From Spirochaetia bacterium (lineage in GTDB: Bacteria; Spirochaetota; Spirochaetia; Treponematales; Breznakiellaceae), in assembly GCA_025997595.1 (NCBI GenBank), contig BNUU01000011.1, positions 1-49,208 of the forward strand: a stretch of 49,208 nt of DNA. Direction: 5' to 3'. The notes under the pieces are model-generated. The model worked only from the letters and a program-made list of their open reading frames with translations. It made no database searches and was not told where the DNA came from. Of the stretch, positions 15,039 to 23,544 are shown in pieces (within the stretch, counting starts at the first letter, position 1; each line of letters opens with the position of its first letter). The translations under genes were made by a program, and so were the position numbers.

Positions 15039-15308
15039 ATGAATGTATTAAAACAATTAATAAAAAAGGCTAAAATCAAAAATATAGCTAATTGTGAAGA
15101 TTATGTTCAAATATTTTTTGCTGATGGTGGTATTTTAAACTTATATAATAAAACAAAAATATTAGGAGATTATAATTCATTTAAGGATAAAATAGTAAAT
15201 AAATTTGTTCTTAATAAAGAAATATTAAAAATAATTATTTCTCAAGAAGAAAATATAGAAATGAGTTTAAAAAACGAAGACTATTTAGGTCCTGAATTTA
15301 GGTCCTGA
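15039..15308 (+). CDS. Hypothetical small protein, truncated by a 13-bp tandem duplication
   Basis: 89 residues as it stands, not recognised with confidence; an alpha/beta protein with the pattern YVQIFFADGGILNLYNKTK and an IEMSLKNEDYLGPE end, which resembles small beta-rich immunity-like proteins. The ATG has TTAGGAG 8 nt upstream. ATTTAGGTCCTGA occurs twice in tandem (15283-15295, 15296-15308). Removing one copy restores a frame that runs on to AFEYCKNKTIIVK and a TAA at about 15350. The unit is bracketed by GTTATGTGCAGTGCCC (14958) and GGGCACTGCACATAAC (15366). Confidence 0.6.
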   Translation: MNVLKQLIKKAKIKNIANCEDYVQIFFADGGILNLYNKTKILGDYNSFKDKIVNKFVLNKEILKIIISQEENIEMSLKNEDYLGPEFRS

Positions 15309-15363
15309 AGCATTTGAGTATTGTAAGAATAAAACAATTATTGTAAAATAAATATATGGAGGA

Positions 15364-15394
15364 CGGGGCACTGCACATAACATACGCTATACGC
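15364..15394 (+). repeat. attC-like repeat, half form (site i)
   Basis: GGGGCACTGCACATAAC followed by ATACGCTATACGC. The first part is the reverse complement of the arm at 14958-14973, closing the 15039 unit. No right half is seen downstream; a T-run and the next minus-strand gene follow. Confidence 0.6.
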
Positions 15395-15485
15395 AGTTTT
15401 TTTTACGACATTTTCCGGTCGGTTCCCGCCAGGGATGGCGGGAACCGTTACACCAATGTTTTTTCTATTGACGCGGCGGCACTGA

Positions 15486-16226
15486 TTAACCCGACTGCGG
15501 AATATGCTTCCCATAATCTGTCTTTGCTGGTATTTGTTTGGCGCAGCTGGGGTCAAAGTTGTTGCCCAGTATGCGCTTCAGGTACTTGTTAATAAAGTAA
15601 CCCGACCGATCTGTCCCGCCGACAAAAACACCATGAAACTGGTAACGGCCATCTTTCTCCCCCGGGGCAAGAGCATTGGCAGGTATGCTGTGCTCACGCA
15701 GTTCCGAGGGCCAATTCCCGATGGACCAAGCAAATCCGCCCCTAAATTGCCATTGGATATAACCCTCGTTGCCGCACTTTTCACAGCGGTAGTAATAGAC
15801 GAGGATACGCGGGCGATTTGCGGTAAGAACCTCATCGGAGACGTCTACTTTTTTGTAAACATGTCTGTTTGTGGTGGTGGTAGTAGTCCGCCGCACTTGA
15901 CCGGTTTTGTAGATATGGCCGTCATTTAGTACTCCATCGGAATTAACGGTAAACTCTTCCCCGGTGTAGCGGTAACGCTTTACCGCCCCGCATTTCGGGC
16001 AGGCCCTGGATTCATTCTGTCCCACTTCCGCAGTGCGAATGACCCAGCGATAATCTTTACGATCACCCGATTTTCCCATGTAGCCGGTAATGAACATAAC
16101 TGCCACAAAACCGGCGGCCATGAGAAAGTAACCAAGAAGAGCGCTCGGCATGGTTCCAAATATTTGAATGACAATAAATTGTAGAGCAATTCCGCCTACA
16201 ATACCGCCGATTATTCTCTTTATCAT
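15486..16226 (-). CDS. Hypothetical membrane protein with two zinc-ribbon knuckles
   Basis: 246 residues. Two N-terminal TM segments (IGGIVGGIALQFIVIQIFG, ALLGYFLMAAGFVAVMFIT), then a soluble domain with CPKCG (about residue 76) and CEKCG (about residue 151), spaced as the two halves of one zinc ribbon. A run of six Thr separates them. The C-terminal part contains GRYQFHGVFVGGTDRSGYF. Function unknown. The ATG at 16226 follows a GGGGG run. The frame is GC-richer than the cassettes to its left, so it may be resident. Confidence 0.6.
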   Translation of the reverse strand: MIKRIIGGIVGGIALQFIVIQIFGTMPSALLGYFLMAAGFVAVMFITGYMGKSGDRKDYRWVIRTAEVGQNESRACPKCGAVKRYRYTGEEFTVNSDGVLNDGHIYKTGQVRRTTTTTTNRHVYKKVDVSDEVLTANRPRILVYYYRCEKCGNEGYIQWQFRGGFAWSIGNWPSELREHSIPANALAPGEKDGRYQFHGVFVGGTDRSGYFINKYLKRILGNNFDPSCAKQIPAKTDYGKHIPQSG

Positions 16227-16269
16227 AAAAAACCCCCTATTCCGCTGCGGATCACGTTCTCTTGGTGAT

Positions 16270-16298
16270 GTTATACATTACCAGGAGAATATGGTCAA
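16270..16298 (-). promoter_or_regulatory. Promoter of the zinc-ribbon membrane protein gene
   Basis: Minus-strand TTGACC (16298-16293), 17 bp, TATAAC (16275-16270), 44 nt before the ATG at 16226. Confidence 0.65.
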
Positions 16299-16547
16299 TA
16301 GGCCCCCAAATAAAAATTTGGCGGTTTTGCCTACCTTCCTTCTTCCACCAACTAGCGGCATAAGAACCTGGGTATAATTTGTTCCAAATTGCGCCTAATA
16401 CCCTGTATGCGCAACTTCCCTATTTCCCATTGATTAGTTTTACTATTTTTTATAATGTTAAGTCTGTAAAATTTCTTGATGATTTTTTCTGACAAGCTTG
16501 AAGCCGCTAAGGTTCAGTGAATCCCTCCTCAGCCTTCCGCCGTTCCT
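16299..16547. other. Non-coding stretch at the accessory/core boundary
   Basis: No gene is supported between the gene start at 16226 and the stop at 16548. The only structure is TTGCGC ... GCGCAA (about 16390-16411) around CTAATACCCTGTAT, which could be a decayed palindromic repeat of the family to the left. AT-rich patches near 16435-16470 show no convincing promoter. Confidence 0.4.
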
Positions 16548-18596
16548 TTATGGCGTTCTTAAAATTTGCTCCACGTCGATTTTGTCATCCACGCCGAATT
16601 GGGGGATGACGCCGTCGCCGTTGATGCTGCGGAAGAGGGGGCCGGGACGATCTTCGTAAGCCCAGCTGGACTCGTCGTTGACAAGATGATCCAGTACCGC
16701 CGTAACTGCAAGGCTAAAAAAAATCAGGGAAGCGTTGTTGCGCTTTTTGGGGTCCAGAAGGGCGTTTAAACGGCGGGAAACGGGGTTGGGAATCTCAAAA
16801 TTATAGGGGGCCCAGGGATTATCAATGCCCTCGCAGGGGGCCATTTTTTCGGCGCCGCCGCGTTTGTAACCCTGCTCAATGCCGGCGGCAACTGCCGTCA
16901 GACTTTTCCGCAGCCGCCGTATCTCGGAATACAGGGCGGTGACATCCCTCTTCTGAAAGGGCGGGGGAAAGGCGGATTCAAATTTATAATAGGGCAGAAA
17001 ATAAAGCCGCTTGATCCAATGGAGTTCGTCCAGGGTCCGCCGCGCGTAGCTGGATGTTCGGGACTCGGCGGCATTTTCCAGAATACGGCAATATTCGGTA
17101 AGCCGGGGCAGGTATTCCTTTTCAAAACAGGTATCAATGTAGTGGCGCCAGTCGTTAGCAATACTGCGAAGAAAGTCATCGACCCCGGATGAAGTATCAC
17201 CCTGTTTGGTTATGGGACTAAAGGTGACATACCGGAGGGCGAAGAACAGCTCCTCAAGAATACGCATAAGGATCTCAATCTGCTGCAGGGGGTCCGTGGG
17301 GGCAATAAGTTCATAGCCCTTCTTGAAGTCGAATACTTCCCGGAAATAGGGATACAGATCGGGATATTCCGAAAGCCGATTCCAGCCGGCCTTGGGAAAG
17401 AGCGCCTCCAGGGTAGCGAGTCCCCGGTCCAGGGCTTTTTGTTCAGCCTCCCGGGCGGCTTGTTTTGCCCTATCATCGGGATTTTCTTCCTCTTCTGCGT
17501 CCTCATCGTCTTCCCGTTCTTCAGGGCGGACATTCCTGTTTGCAGGATTGATCTGATCCGCCTCGGCTGCGCCGATAAAGGCCGTAAACCGGCTGCGCTG
17601 CTGCAGGAAAAAAAATTCATAGGGCAGCAGGCTGTCGGAGAGGAGCTTCATCAGCAGGGGATAGAGCCGGTAGTGAAGTTCCCGGCGGACATCGGCAAAG
17701 CCGGAAAAGGCACTGCGGATTAATTCCTGGTACTTTGCTTTGGCCTCAACAGGATTTTCGATATACAGTATTTTATATAAAAGCTGAAAGGCCCCCTTGA
17801 TGTGGGTTTCCATATCCATCTGCTCAAGGATAAACAGGGGCCGGTATATCAATTTAAGCAGCTCCGAACATTCAGCCACCTTTACACTTTGGGAATGGGC
17901 CTGGAGCTTCGCGATCTCGGCAGCAATCTGTTCAATATCCCAGCAGCGGATCGTATCAAGGATGGAATAAAAAAAGGGGGAACGTTTTTTTAACCCTTCA
18001 CTCCGTTTCAGATTATTTCGGGGGAAGAGGCTCCGGGTGGCGTTCACCAAAACTTCAACCTGTTTATAGTATTCGTTGAGCAGCGTGGTGATAAAATAGG
18101 GGTTCACCTGATCCGGGGTTTTGCCAAAAAATGAAAAAATTGAGGCTATAACCTGAGCCGGGGATTTGATATCGAATTCCAGCTGAGCACAGAGATAGTC
18201 CATTTTAAGCCGTTCAAACCAGGATACCTTTACCAGTACCGGAAGATCGCCGGTTGGGTCCGGAGAGACCTCCGTTTTTGCAAATTTTGCCGGCCCTTCG
18301 TTTTCATCACCCGCCAGTTCCACCCGGCGCATCGGCTGGCCCCGGGGGGAGCTTCGCTGCATGTTCCGGGATGCTCGTGCCCCGGTGCGATTACTGCGCC
18401 CGCTTCCCTGACCCGCCGTCTCAGCACCGGAGCGGCGGCGGGGCGGGGCCGCCGGCGCCGCCTGCCGTTCCACGCCGACTTCACCGCCAAGCATTTCGGC
18501 CAGCCGCTTGGCCTCGCCGGCATCGGTAACCCCCAGTTTTCCCCTGAGCCGGTCAAGTTCGCCGGGGGCATATATTGCTTTTTCTTTCTTTTCCAT
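16548..18596 (-). CDS. Large cytoplasmic protein of unknown function (spirochaete-type)
   Basis: 682 residues. The N-terminal ~115 are low-complexity (Ala, Pro, Arg, Gly), followed by a long helical region (FERLKMDYLCAQLEFDIKS onward), an acidic linker (REDDEDAEEEENPDDRA) and a helical C-terminal half with FFALRYVTFSPITKQGDTS and LRKSLTAVAAGIEQGYKRG. No signal peptide or TM segment. I do not recognise a named family. It begins 6 bp after the DUF2804 gene ends and has no Shine-Dalgarno sequence, so it is probably translated by coupling in the same operon. Confidence 0.75.
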   Translation of the reverse strand: MEKKEKAIYAPGELDRLRGKLGVTDAGEAKRLAEMLGGEVGVERQAAPAAPPRRRSGAETAGQGSGRSNRTGARASRNMQRSSPRGQPMRRVELAGDENEGPAKFAKTEVSPDPTGDLPVLVKVSWFERLKMDYLCAQLEFDIKSPAQVIASIFSFFGKTPDQVNPYFITTLLNEYYKQVEVLVNATRSLFPRNNLKRSEGLKKRSPFFYSILDTIRCWDIEQIAAEIAKLQAHSQSVKVAECSELLKLIYRPLFILEQMDMETHIKGAFQLLYKILYIENPVEAKAKYQELIRSAFSGFADVRRELHYRLYPLLMKLLSDSLLPYEFFFLQQRSRFTAFIGAAEADQINPANRNVRPEEREDDEDAEEEENPDDRAKQAAREAEQKALDRGLATLEALFPKAGWNRLSEYPDLYPYFREVFDFKKGYELIAPTDPLQQIEILMRILEELFFALRYVTFSPITKQGDTSSGVDDFLRSIANDWRHYIDTCFEKEYLPRLTEYCRILENAAESRTSSYARRTLDELHWIKRLYFLPYYKFESAFPPPFQKRDVTALYSEIRRLRKSLTAVAAGIEQGYKRGGAEKMAPCEGIDNPWAPYNFEIPNPVSRRLNALLDPKKRNNASLIFFSLAVTAVLDHLVNDESSWAYEDRPGPLFRSINGDGVIPQFGVDDKIDVEQILRTP

Positions 18597-18602
18597 TGCT
18601 AT

Positions 18603-19652
18603 TTATACCCGCAGATACAGTTTTTCCCCGGTTCCCCAGAGGTTACGAACCTGTATCTGTTCTCCCTTTGCGTTTACCAGGGTACCGTTATAACACCCCA
18701 GGGGGATCTCAAATTCAGCCCTGGTCAAAATCAGATTAAACCCGCTCCGCACAAATTCCTGGGGGGTAAATACCAGATCCACCATACCCTCCACATCCTG
18801 AATGATCCAGTCCGATTTTACGCCCCCCGGCATGGTGATCCGCACCGGCGGCAGGGGGGTAAGTTCGCCGTCGATCCAGAGGGCGTTCTCGTTGTTTTTA
18901 TGGGTCTCCCGGGTCTGGTTCTCCGCCATGCTGAACCCGATCCGGCGGCCTTTTCCGTCAAACCCAAATCCGCTGCACCAAACCGACTGCATCCGGTAGG
19001 GATAAAAACCCTTAAAATCGGAAAAAATCCCCGAAGTTTTTGCGGGATTGAGGGAGCTGTGCTTTCCCCCAAAGACCATATCCCCCCGCACCGGCGCCAG
19101 CGCCTTATAGGCATAGAGGCAGCGCCGTTCGGAAAAGCCCAAATTCACCACCAGGGGGCCGGCCTTGCTTTTACTCAAATCATAGGTGAGATGGGCCGTA
19201 AAGGAGGGCCGCCGCCGGGTTGCTTCGATATCAAGATCAACCTTTATGGTATCGGCATCCAGCCAGTCATGGATACGGAAGAAAAAACCGTAGGACCGGC
19301 TTTCGATAGCGGAGTTGGCAAGCACCCGCGGAATCCGCCAGCCGCTGAAGGGGATCATCTTCTGAAACCGGAGCTTTTCTTTGGTTTCCTTATCATAGAG
19401 CAGCACCTGGGCAATGCGGTAGTATTTTATATTGGCAAGAATCGCCTCAAGATAAAAACGATCATCCTGTACGGCAAAGGATTCCCACTCCTTGATCCGG
19501 ATGTCCCGCGCCCACCGGGGCAGGGGAAACCGGTAGGGCCGATGAATGTCAAGCAGATCCACCTCGGTAAAGGCGCTGTCCCAGGTTCCCTGAACGGGTA
19601 CGCCCTTTTCTATCGGAGCGCCCTGATGGCCTTTTATTTCCCTCGTGTACAT
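18603..19652 (-). CDS. DUF2804 domain protein
   Basis: 349 residues. The order GTWDSAFTEVDLLDIHRPY, IKEWESFAVQDDRFYLEAI, WLDADTIKVDLDIEATRRR, GDMVFGGKHSSLNPAKTSG and a late RNLWGTGEKLYLRV-type end fits DUF2804, two beta-sandwich halves of the AttH-like kind; molecular function unknown. First gene of a two-gene operon with the 682-residue protein. ATG lies 7 nt after a TATACT (19665-19660), so the message is probably leaderless, and its promoter overlaps the end of the upstream radical SAM gene. Confidence 0.82.
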   Translation of the reverse strand: MYTREIKGHQGAPIEKGVPVQGTWDSAFTEVDLLDIHRPYRFPLPRWARDIRIKEWESFAVQDDRFYLEAILANIKYYRIAQVLLYDKETKEKLRFQKMIPFSGWRIPRVLANSAIESRSYGFFFRIHDWLDADTIKVDLDIEATRRRPSFTAHLTYDLSKSKAGPLVVNLGFSERRCLYAYKALAPVRGDMVFGGKHSSLNPAKTSGIFSDFKGFYPYRMQSVWCSGFGFDGKGRRIGFSMAENQTRETHKNNENALWIDGELTPLPPVRITMPGGVKSDWIIQDVEGMVDLVFTPQEFVRSGFNLILTRAEFEIPLGCYNGTLVNAKGEQIQVRNLWGTGEKLYLRV

Positions 19653-19659
19653 CGTTAAA

Positions 19660-19688
19660 AGTATAACCTAATTTGAGATTCTAGACAA
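19660..19688 (-). promoter_or_regulatory. Promoter of the DUF2804 operon
   Basis: Minus-strand TTGTCT (19688-19683), 17 bp, TATACT (19665-19660), 7 nt before the ATG at 19652. The -35 box lies in the last codons of the gene ending at 19681. Confidence 0.6.
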
Positions 19689-20694
19689 ATCCCCCCGTCC
19701 AGTGCCACAGGGGCACAGAAAGTTCCGACGAAAAGGGATTCTGCTTTTCAAAATCCGGCAGCCACTCGTCCCCGGTCACCAGCTCCTGGTAAAACCCGTC
19801 CTCAATATCAAATTCTTCGAGCCAGGCCAAAATCTGCCCGTACTCCCCCTGATTTACCTGCCGTCCCGGTGCATTTTCAGGGCCGGGCGGCGCATTTTTA
19901 ACGCCGACCGGCGTATATTGGGTCATCAGCGATAACAGGGCCTTTCCCCGGCAATGCGCCGCAAACCAGCGGATCACCTCACGGGTGGACTCAAGATGGC
20001 CGGGCAGCGCCAAATGGCGGATAATCACCCCCTTTTTTAACACTGAATTCGAGCTCCCGGCTGATGATTCCCTGCAAAGTTCCCCCTGAAATTCGATCAT
20101 GTTGAGGATTGCGGCGGCGGCGTGGCGGGGGTAATCGGGGGCATTGAAGTATCGGCGGGCAAGGCCGCTGTCCAGGGTTTTGAGGTCCGGGAGGTATACG
20201 TCTACCCTGGTTTTAAGGAGGTCCAGCATGGCGGGGCTTTCGTAGGCCGATGAATTCCACAGTACGGGGATGCGGAGCCCGTCGGAGCGGGCGGCGTCTA
20301 TGCCCCGGACAATGGCGGGAACCGCATGGCTCCCGGTAACGATGTTGATGTTCTCCGCCCCCTTTTCCTGCAGCCGCAGGGCAATGGCGGCGAATTCTTC
20401 GGATGTCACCACCCGCCCCATCCCTTGCCGGGAAATCTGGTAATTCTGGCAGAAAACGCAGCCCAAATTGCAGCCGGTCACAAAGATCGTCCCCGAGCCG
20501 CCGGAACCGGTGATGGGGGGCTCCTCACCCCGGTGCAGCGAAGCGGAGGCCAGCCGCAGTTCCTCAGTCTCCCCGCAGCGACCCCGGAGGCCCCCGGCGC
20601 GATCAACGGTCACACTTCGTGTGACCTGGCAGGCACGGGGACAAAGGGTACAGGAGCTAATGTTATTTTTCCTTATTAAACAGAGACCCCTCAA
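19681..20694 (-). CDS. Radical SAM protein, PflA-like (COG1313)
   Basis: 337 residues. The [4Fe-4S]-AdoMet site is Cys75-x3-Cys79-x2-Cys82 (TGCNLGCVFCQNYQIS). An N-terminal cysteine cluster CTLCPRACQ plus GRCG (Cys15, 18, 22, 40) is typical of COG1313 proteins and may bind a second cluster or metal. Further matches: ENINIVTGSHAVPAIVRGI and a VDVYLPDLKTLDSGLARRY segment. The activated target is unknown. The only start in reach is TTG at 20694, with AAGGA 4 nt upstream, inside the end of the preceding gene (32-bp overlap). Confidence 0.85.
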   Translation of the reverse strand: MRGLCLIRKNNISSCTLCPRACQVTRSVTVDRAGGLRGRCGETEELRLASASLHRGEEPPITGSGGSGTIFVTGCNLGCVFCQNYQISRQGMGRVVTSEEFAAIALRLQEKGAENINIVTGSHAVPAIVRGIDAARSDGLRIPVLWNSSAYESPAMLDLLKTRVDVYLPDLKTLDSGLARRYFNAPDYPRHAAAAILNMIEFQGELCRESSAGSSNSVLKKGVIIRHLALPGHLESTREVIRWFAAHCRGKALLSLMTQYTPVGVKNAPPGPENAPGRQVNQGEYGQILAWLEEFDIEDGFYQELVTGDEWLPDFEKQNPFSSELSVPLWHWTGGFV

Positions 20695-20977
20695 TTTCCT
20701 TTACGATATCGCCCGGAATCCCCGGAGTTCCCCAAATTTCATATACCCCTTCATTTAAGCGGATAACTTTTATGATGGTTTTCCCGTCCGTAAATTTGAT
20801 TACCCCATGGGGGGATTTCTCTATCAACTTTTTATTGGCAGAAGTTAACCCGGCACTGTTTGCGATTCGTCCGTATTTGGTTAACTCATCCCAGGCATCC
20901 GGAACATATTTTAGTTTGCCCCAAACCGACTTCGCTGCATCCGGCTTTGTTGTTTCCGACTTTACTGTTTTTGCCAT
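20663..20977 (-). CDS. Conserved small hypothetical protein
   Basis: 104 residues: a Lys/Thr-rich start, WGKLKYVPDAWDELTKYGR, then IKFTDGKTIIKVIRLNEGV and YEIWGTPGIPGDIVKEIEG. Helix followed by a small beta sheet; not recognised. GAGG lies 5-8 nt before the ATG at 20977. It overlaps the radical SAM gene by 32 bp, so the two are cotranscribed, but nothing shows a shared function. Confidence 0.65.
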   Translation of the reverse strand: MAKTVKSETTKPDAAKSVWGKLKYVPDAWDELTKYGRIANSAGLTSANKKLIEKSPHGVIKFTDGKTIIKVIRLNEGVYEIWGTPGIPGDIVKEIEGSLFNKEK

Positions 20978-21202
20978 ATTTACCTCACAAAATTTGGATA
21001 TGCTACACTTAAATGCCTTAATTGGTTTGAGTATATAACTTTGTAAAAATAGTTTCTAGTGTATCAGAATGTATGATTTTTTATACACTCTGGCCCATCA
21101 TCCTCTTTCTGAATTATTTGGTTAAAAATACTTACATTAAATAAATATTCATGATATAAATTATTGATAATTAAGGAAAAATTTTGCCATAGGAGGGTAA
21201 AA

Positions 21203-21844
21203 ATGAAAAAGAAAGGCGTTTTGGTTTTACTTTTTGCAATTTTTATTGCAGGAGGGGTTTTTGCACAGGACAAGGCAACCAAGCCTCATAAACATGAAGC
21301 ATTTGATATGCTGCTGGGGATTGGTATGGGACTTGATTTAGGATTCAAGCTGGAAGAAGGCAATAATAGTTTACAGTTTGATTTCAATGCAGGGGTAAAT
21401 TATGATTTTTATGTTTTCCCCTGGCTTTCTGCAAGCACCGGATTAATGTTTGGTCCATCAATATCGGCATCCATAGGTGATAGTGATGTCGGCGTAAATG
21501 GCGGAATTTATATGACTTTACCGCTTTCTGTGCATTTCAATATTCCCTATGTTGAATGGCTTTATTTGGGTGTTGGCGCAGGATTTAATATTCCTATTGC
21601 TACTTTAGGGGACACTTTTGGTATTCCTGCGAAATATTATACAAGTCTGCCTATTGATTTTGGTTTTGACTTTGCAAAGACCGAAAAAAGAGCCGGCGGG
21701 CGTTTTATTTTTAAGATCATTCCCAATTTTCAAACTTTACCTGGGACTGACTATTCTGGTAATACTACAACTGTACATAAAACCATTATGACATACGGTT
21801 TTGTGTGGCAGTTTTACAACTGGAAGATTTTTTCAAAGAAGTAA
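21203..21844 (+). CDS. Secreted beta-barrel-like outer-membrane protein
   Basis: 213 residues. Signal peptide MKKKGVLVLLFAIFIAGGVF with cleavage after FA before QDKAT. The mature part alternates Gly- and aromatic-rich strands (LLGIGMGLDLGFKLEEGN, FDFNAGVNYDFYVFPWLSA, VEWLYLGVGAGFNIPIATL) and ends with the aromatic strand YGFVWQFYNWKIF, as small OmpW- or porin-like barrels do. AGGAGG lies 6 nt before the ATG at 21203. Surface role is inference. Confidence 0.72.
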   Translation: MKKKGVLVLLFAIFIAGGVFAQDKATKPHKHEAFDMLLGIGMGLDLGFKLEEGNNSLQFDFNAGVNYDFYVFPWLSASTGLMFGPSISASIGDSDVGVNGGIYMTLPLSVHFNIPYVEWLYLGVGAGFNIPIATLGDTFGIPAKYYTSLPIDFGFDFAKTEKRAGGRFIFKIIPNFQTLPGTDYSGNTTTVHKTIMTYGFVWQFYNWKIFSKK

Positions 21845-21916
21845 ACATTTTTTACAGGGACGGCTTGGTTAATGGGAACACCTTGTAGAAGTTGTGGGCA
21901 GTAAACAGCAGCGCCG

Positions 21917-22429
21917 CTATTTCCCCTTCAAATCCCGTTCCAGCCGCCTGAGTGTTTCCCGCAAACCTTCGTCTGTAATCCTTGCAAGGGGATCGCCGCC
22001 GGCCTCATTTACAGCCGGGGCCGCAGCAGCAGGAATGGGCGCTGCGGCCTCTTTCTTTTCCGTTGCGGCGGGTTCTGCTGTGGCCGGTTCTGCCAATGGC
22101 TGCTCCGTTGCAGCCGCCTGCCCCTGAATAGGTTCCCGGCTCAGCATAAAAGATATCCCCGTGATGGTGAGGTCGGGGAAGCGGCGCTGGGCATCGGAAA
22201 GGAGTTTGTGCTGTTTGGTTTGAAGCAGCTGGACCCAGCCGGGGTGGTCCGCTTCGACAAGAAGTACGCACCGTTCCAGCTCCCGGATGCGGGAATGGTC
22301 CGCGGCGGCGGGGATACCGCATTTTGCGGTTATTTTTTGCCAGGCGGAAAAGAGGTTTGAATAGCCCTGGGCTTTTTTGATAAGCCCCTCGTCAAAAAAA
22401 GCTGAAAGCAGTTCCCCCGCCCGTTTCAT
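21917..22429 (-). CDS. dciA: DUF721/DciA-like replicative helicase loader
   Basis: 170 residues. The first ~85 (LLSAFFDEGLIKKAQGYSN, LFSAWQKITA, LVEADHPGWVQLLQTKQHK, LLSDAQRRFP) follow the DUF721/DciA domain, the ancestral loader of the DnaB helicase. An Ala/Pro/Glu-rich linker and a short basic end (ITDEGLRETLRRLERDLKG) follow. Position after recF in the dnaA operon is the usual spirochaete arrangement. ATGA overlap with recF. Confidence 0.85.
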   Translation of the reverse strand: MKRAGELLSAFFDEGLIKKAQGYSNLFSAWQKITAKCGIPAAADHSRIRELERCVLLVEADHPGWVQLLQTKQHKLLSDAQRRFPDLTITGISFMLSREPIQGQAAATEQPLAEPATAEPAATEKKEAAAPIPAAAAPAVNEAGGDPLARITDEGLRETLRRLERDLKGK

Positions 22430-23523
22430 GAAGATACCCCCCCGGCTTTCATATAATACACCAGGGTGTCGGATTTTCGGTACCGTTCATAGGGCTCCTC
22501 GGGCAAAAAAGTATAAAAGGCCTGATCGTAAGCGGGCATAATCGAAAGGAATTTGCGGCGCTTTTCCCCGTCCATTTCCAGGAGCACGTCGTCCAGGAGG
22601 AGCACCGGGTTCTTCCCGGTCATCTCCGAAAAACGCCGCGCCTGGGCCACCCGCAGGAGCAGGGCCAAAAGGCGGCGCTGCCCGGTGGAGGCTTTCCCGG
22701 CAAATTCGGCGCCGCTGCGGGTAAAGATATAGCGGTCCCGGTGGGGCCCGGAAAGGGAAACCCCGGCGGCCATATCAAGTTCCCGGCGTTCCAGCAGAAA
22801 GCCCGCAATACCTTCCTGGGTGTCCTTTTTCCATGACGGCGCGTAGCGCACCGCGATTTCCCCAATACCGGAAACATCCTCGTAGAGGGGTCCGAACAGG
22901 GCGGAAAAAAGCCGGGCCGCATCGATCCGCTTTTCCATCAGCTTAAGGCCGTAGGAGGCAATCTGGGGGTCCAGGACGTCCAGTAGTTCGGCGGCGGCGC
23001 CCGGAGCAGGGTGATCCCGTAAAACAGCATTGCGGGTTTTGAGCACCCGACGGTAACGGCGGAGGTCGTCAAGGTATACCGGATCATACAGGCTTAAACT
23101 CTGATCGAAGAACCAGCGCCGCCGTTCGGGGCTCCCGGCGACAAATTCCATGTCCTCATGGCAAAAAACGATACAGGGGACCACCGAAAGGAGCTCCTTC
23201 CGGTCCTCAACCCGTTTGCCGTCAATGTGGACGGTCTTTTTACCCCCCTCGTATTTTACCAGCACCTGATCGTGGGATACAAAACCTTCGTCAGCATCTT
23301 TGATTTTGACCGCCGCGGAGTAGTCCTTTTCCCCGGTCCGGGCCAGTTCCCCGTCTTTCACTCCACGGAAAGATGAGGCATAAGAAGAAAAATAGAGGGC
23401 TTCAAGAAAATTGGTTTTACCCTGGCCGTTTTCGCCGACCAGAAAGACATCCTTGCCGCCGGTATACACTTCGGCGTCCGCAAGGTTCCGGAAAGAGGCG
23501 GTCCGCAGGGATTCAAACAGCAC
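22426..23523 (-). CDS. recF: DNA replication and repair protein RecF
   Basis: 365 residues. Walker A GENGQGKTN (about 30-38), ABC-type signature STGQRRLLALLLRVAQ, Walker B NPVLLLDDVLLEMDGEKR. RecF helps load RecA at gaps. The frame begins with GTG at 23523, 21 nt after dnaN, without an evident Shine-Dalgarno sequence; coupling to dnaN is likely. It overlaps dciA in an ATGA. Confidence 0.97.
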   Translation of the reverse strand: MLFESLRTASFRNLADAEVYTGGKDVFLVGENGQGKTNFLEALYFSSYASSFRGVKDGELARTGEKDYSAAVKIKDADEGFVSHDQVLVKYEGGKKTVHIDGKRVEDRKELLSVVPCIVFCHEDMEFVAGSPERRRWFFDQSLSLYDPVYLDDLRRYRRVLKTRNAVLRDHPAPGAAAELLDVLDPQIASYGLKLMEKRIDAARLFSALFGPLYEDVSGIGEIAVRYAPSWKKDTQEGIAGFLLERRELDMAAGVSLSGPHRDRYIFTRSGAEFAGKASTGQRRLLALLLRVAQARRFSEMTGKNPVLLLDDVLLEMDGEKRRKFLSIMPAYDQAFYTFLPEEPYERYRKSDTLVYYMKAGGVSS

Positions 23524-23544
23524 GGTACACGGGACGGCCGAAGC

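Noticed and set aside
119..15394. CRISPR array
   Set aside because: The repeats are long, palindromic, irregularly spaced by whole genes and of mixed orientation; no cas genes.
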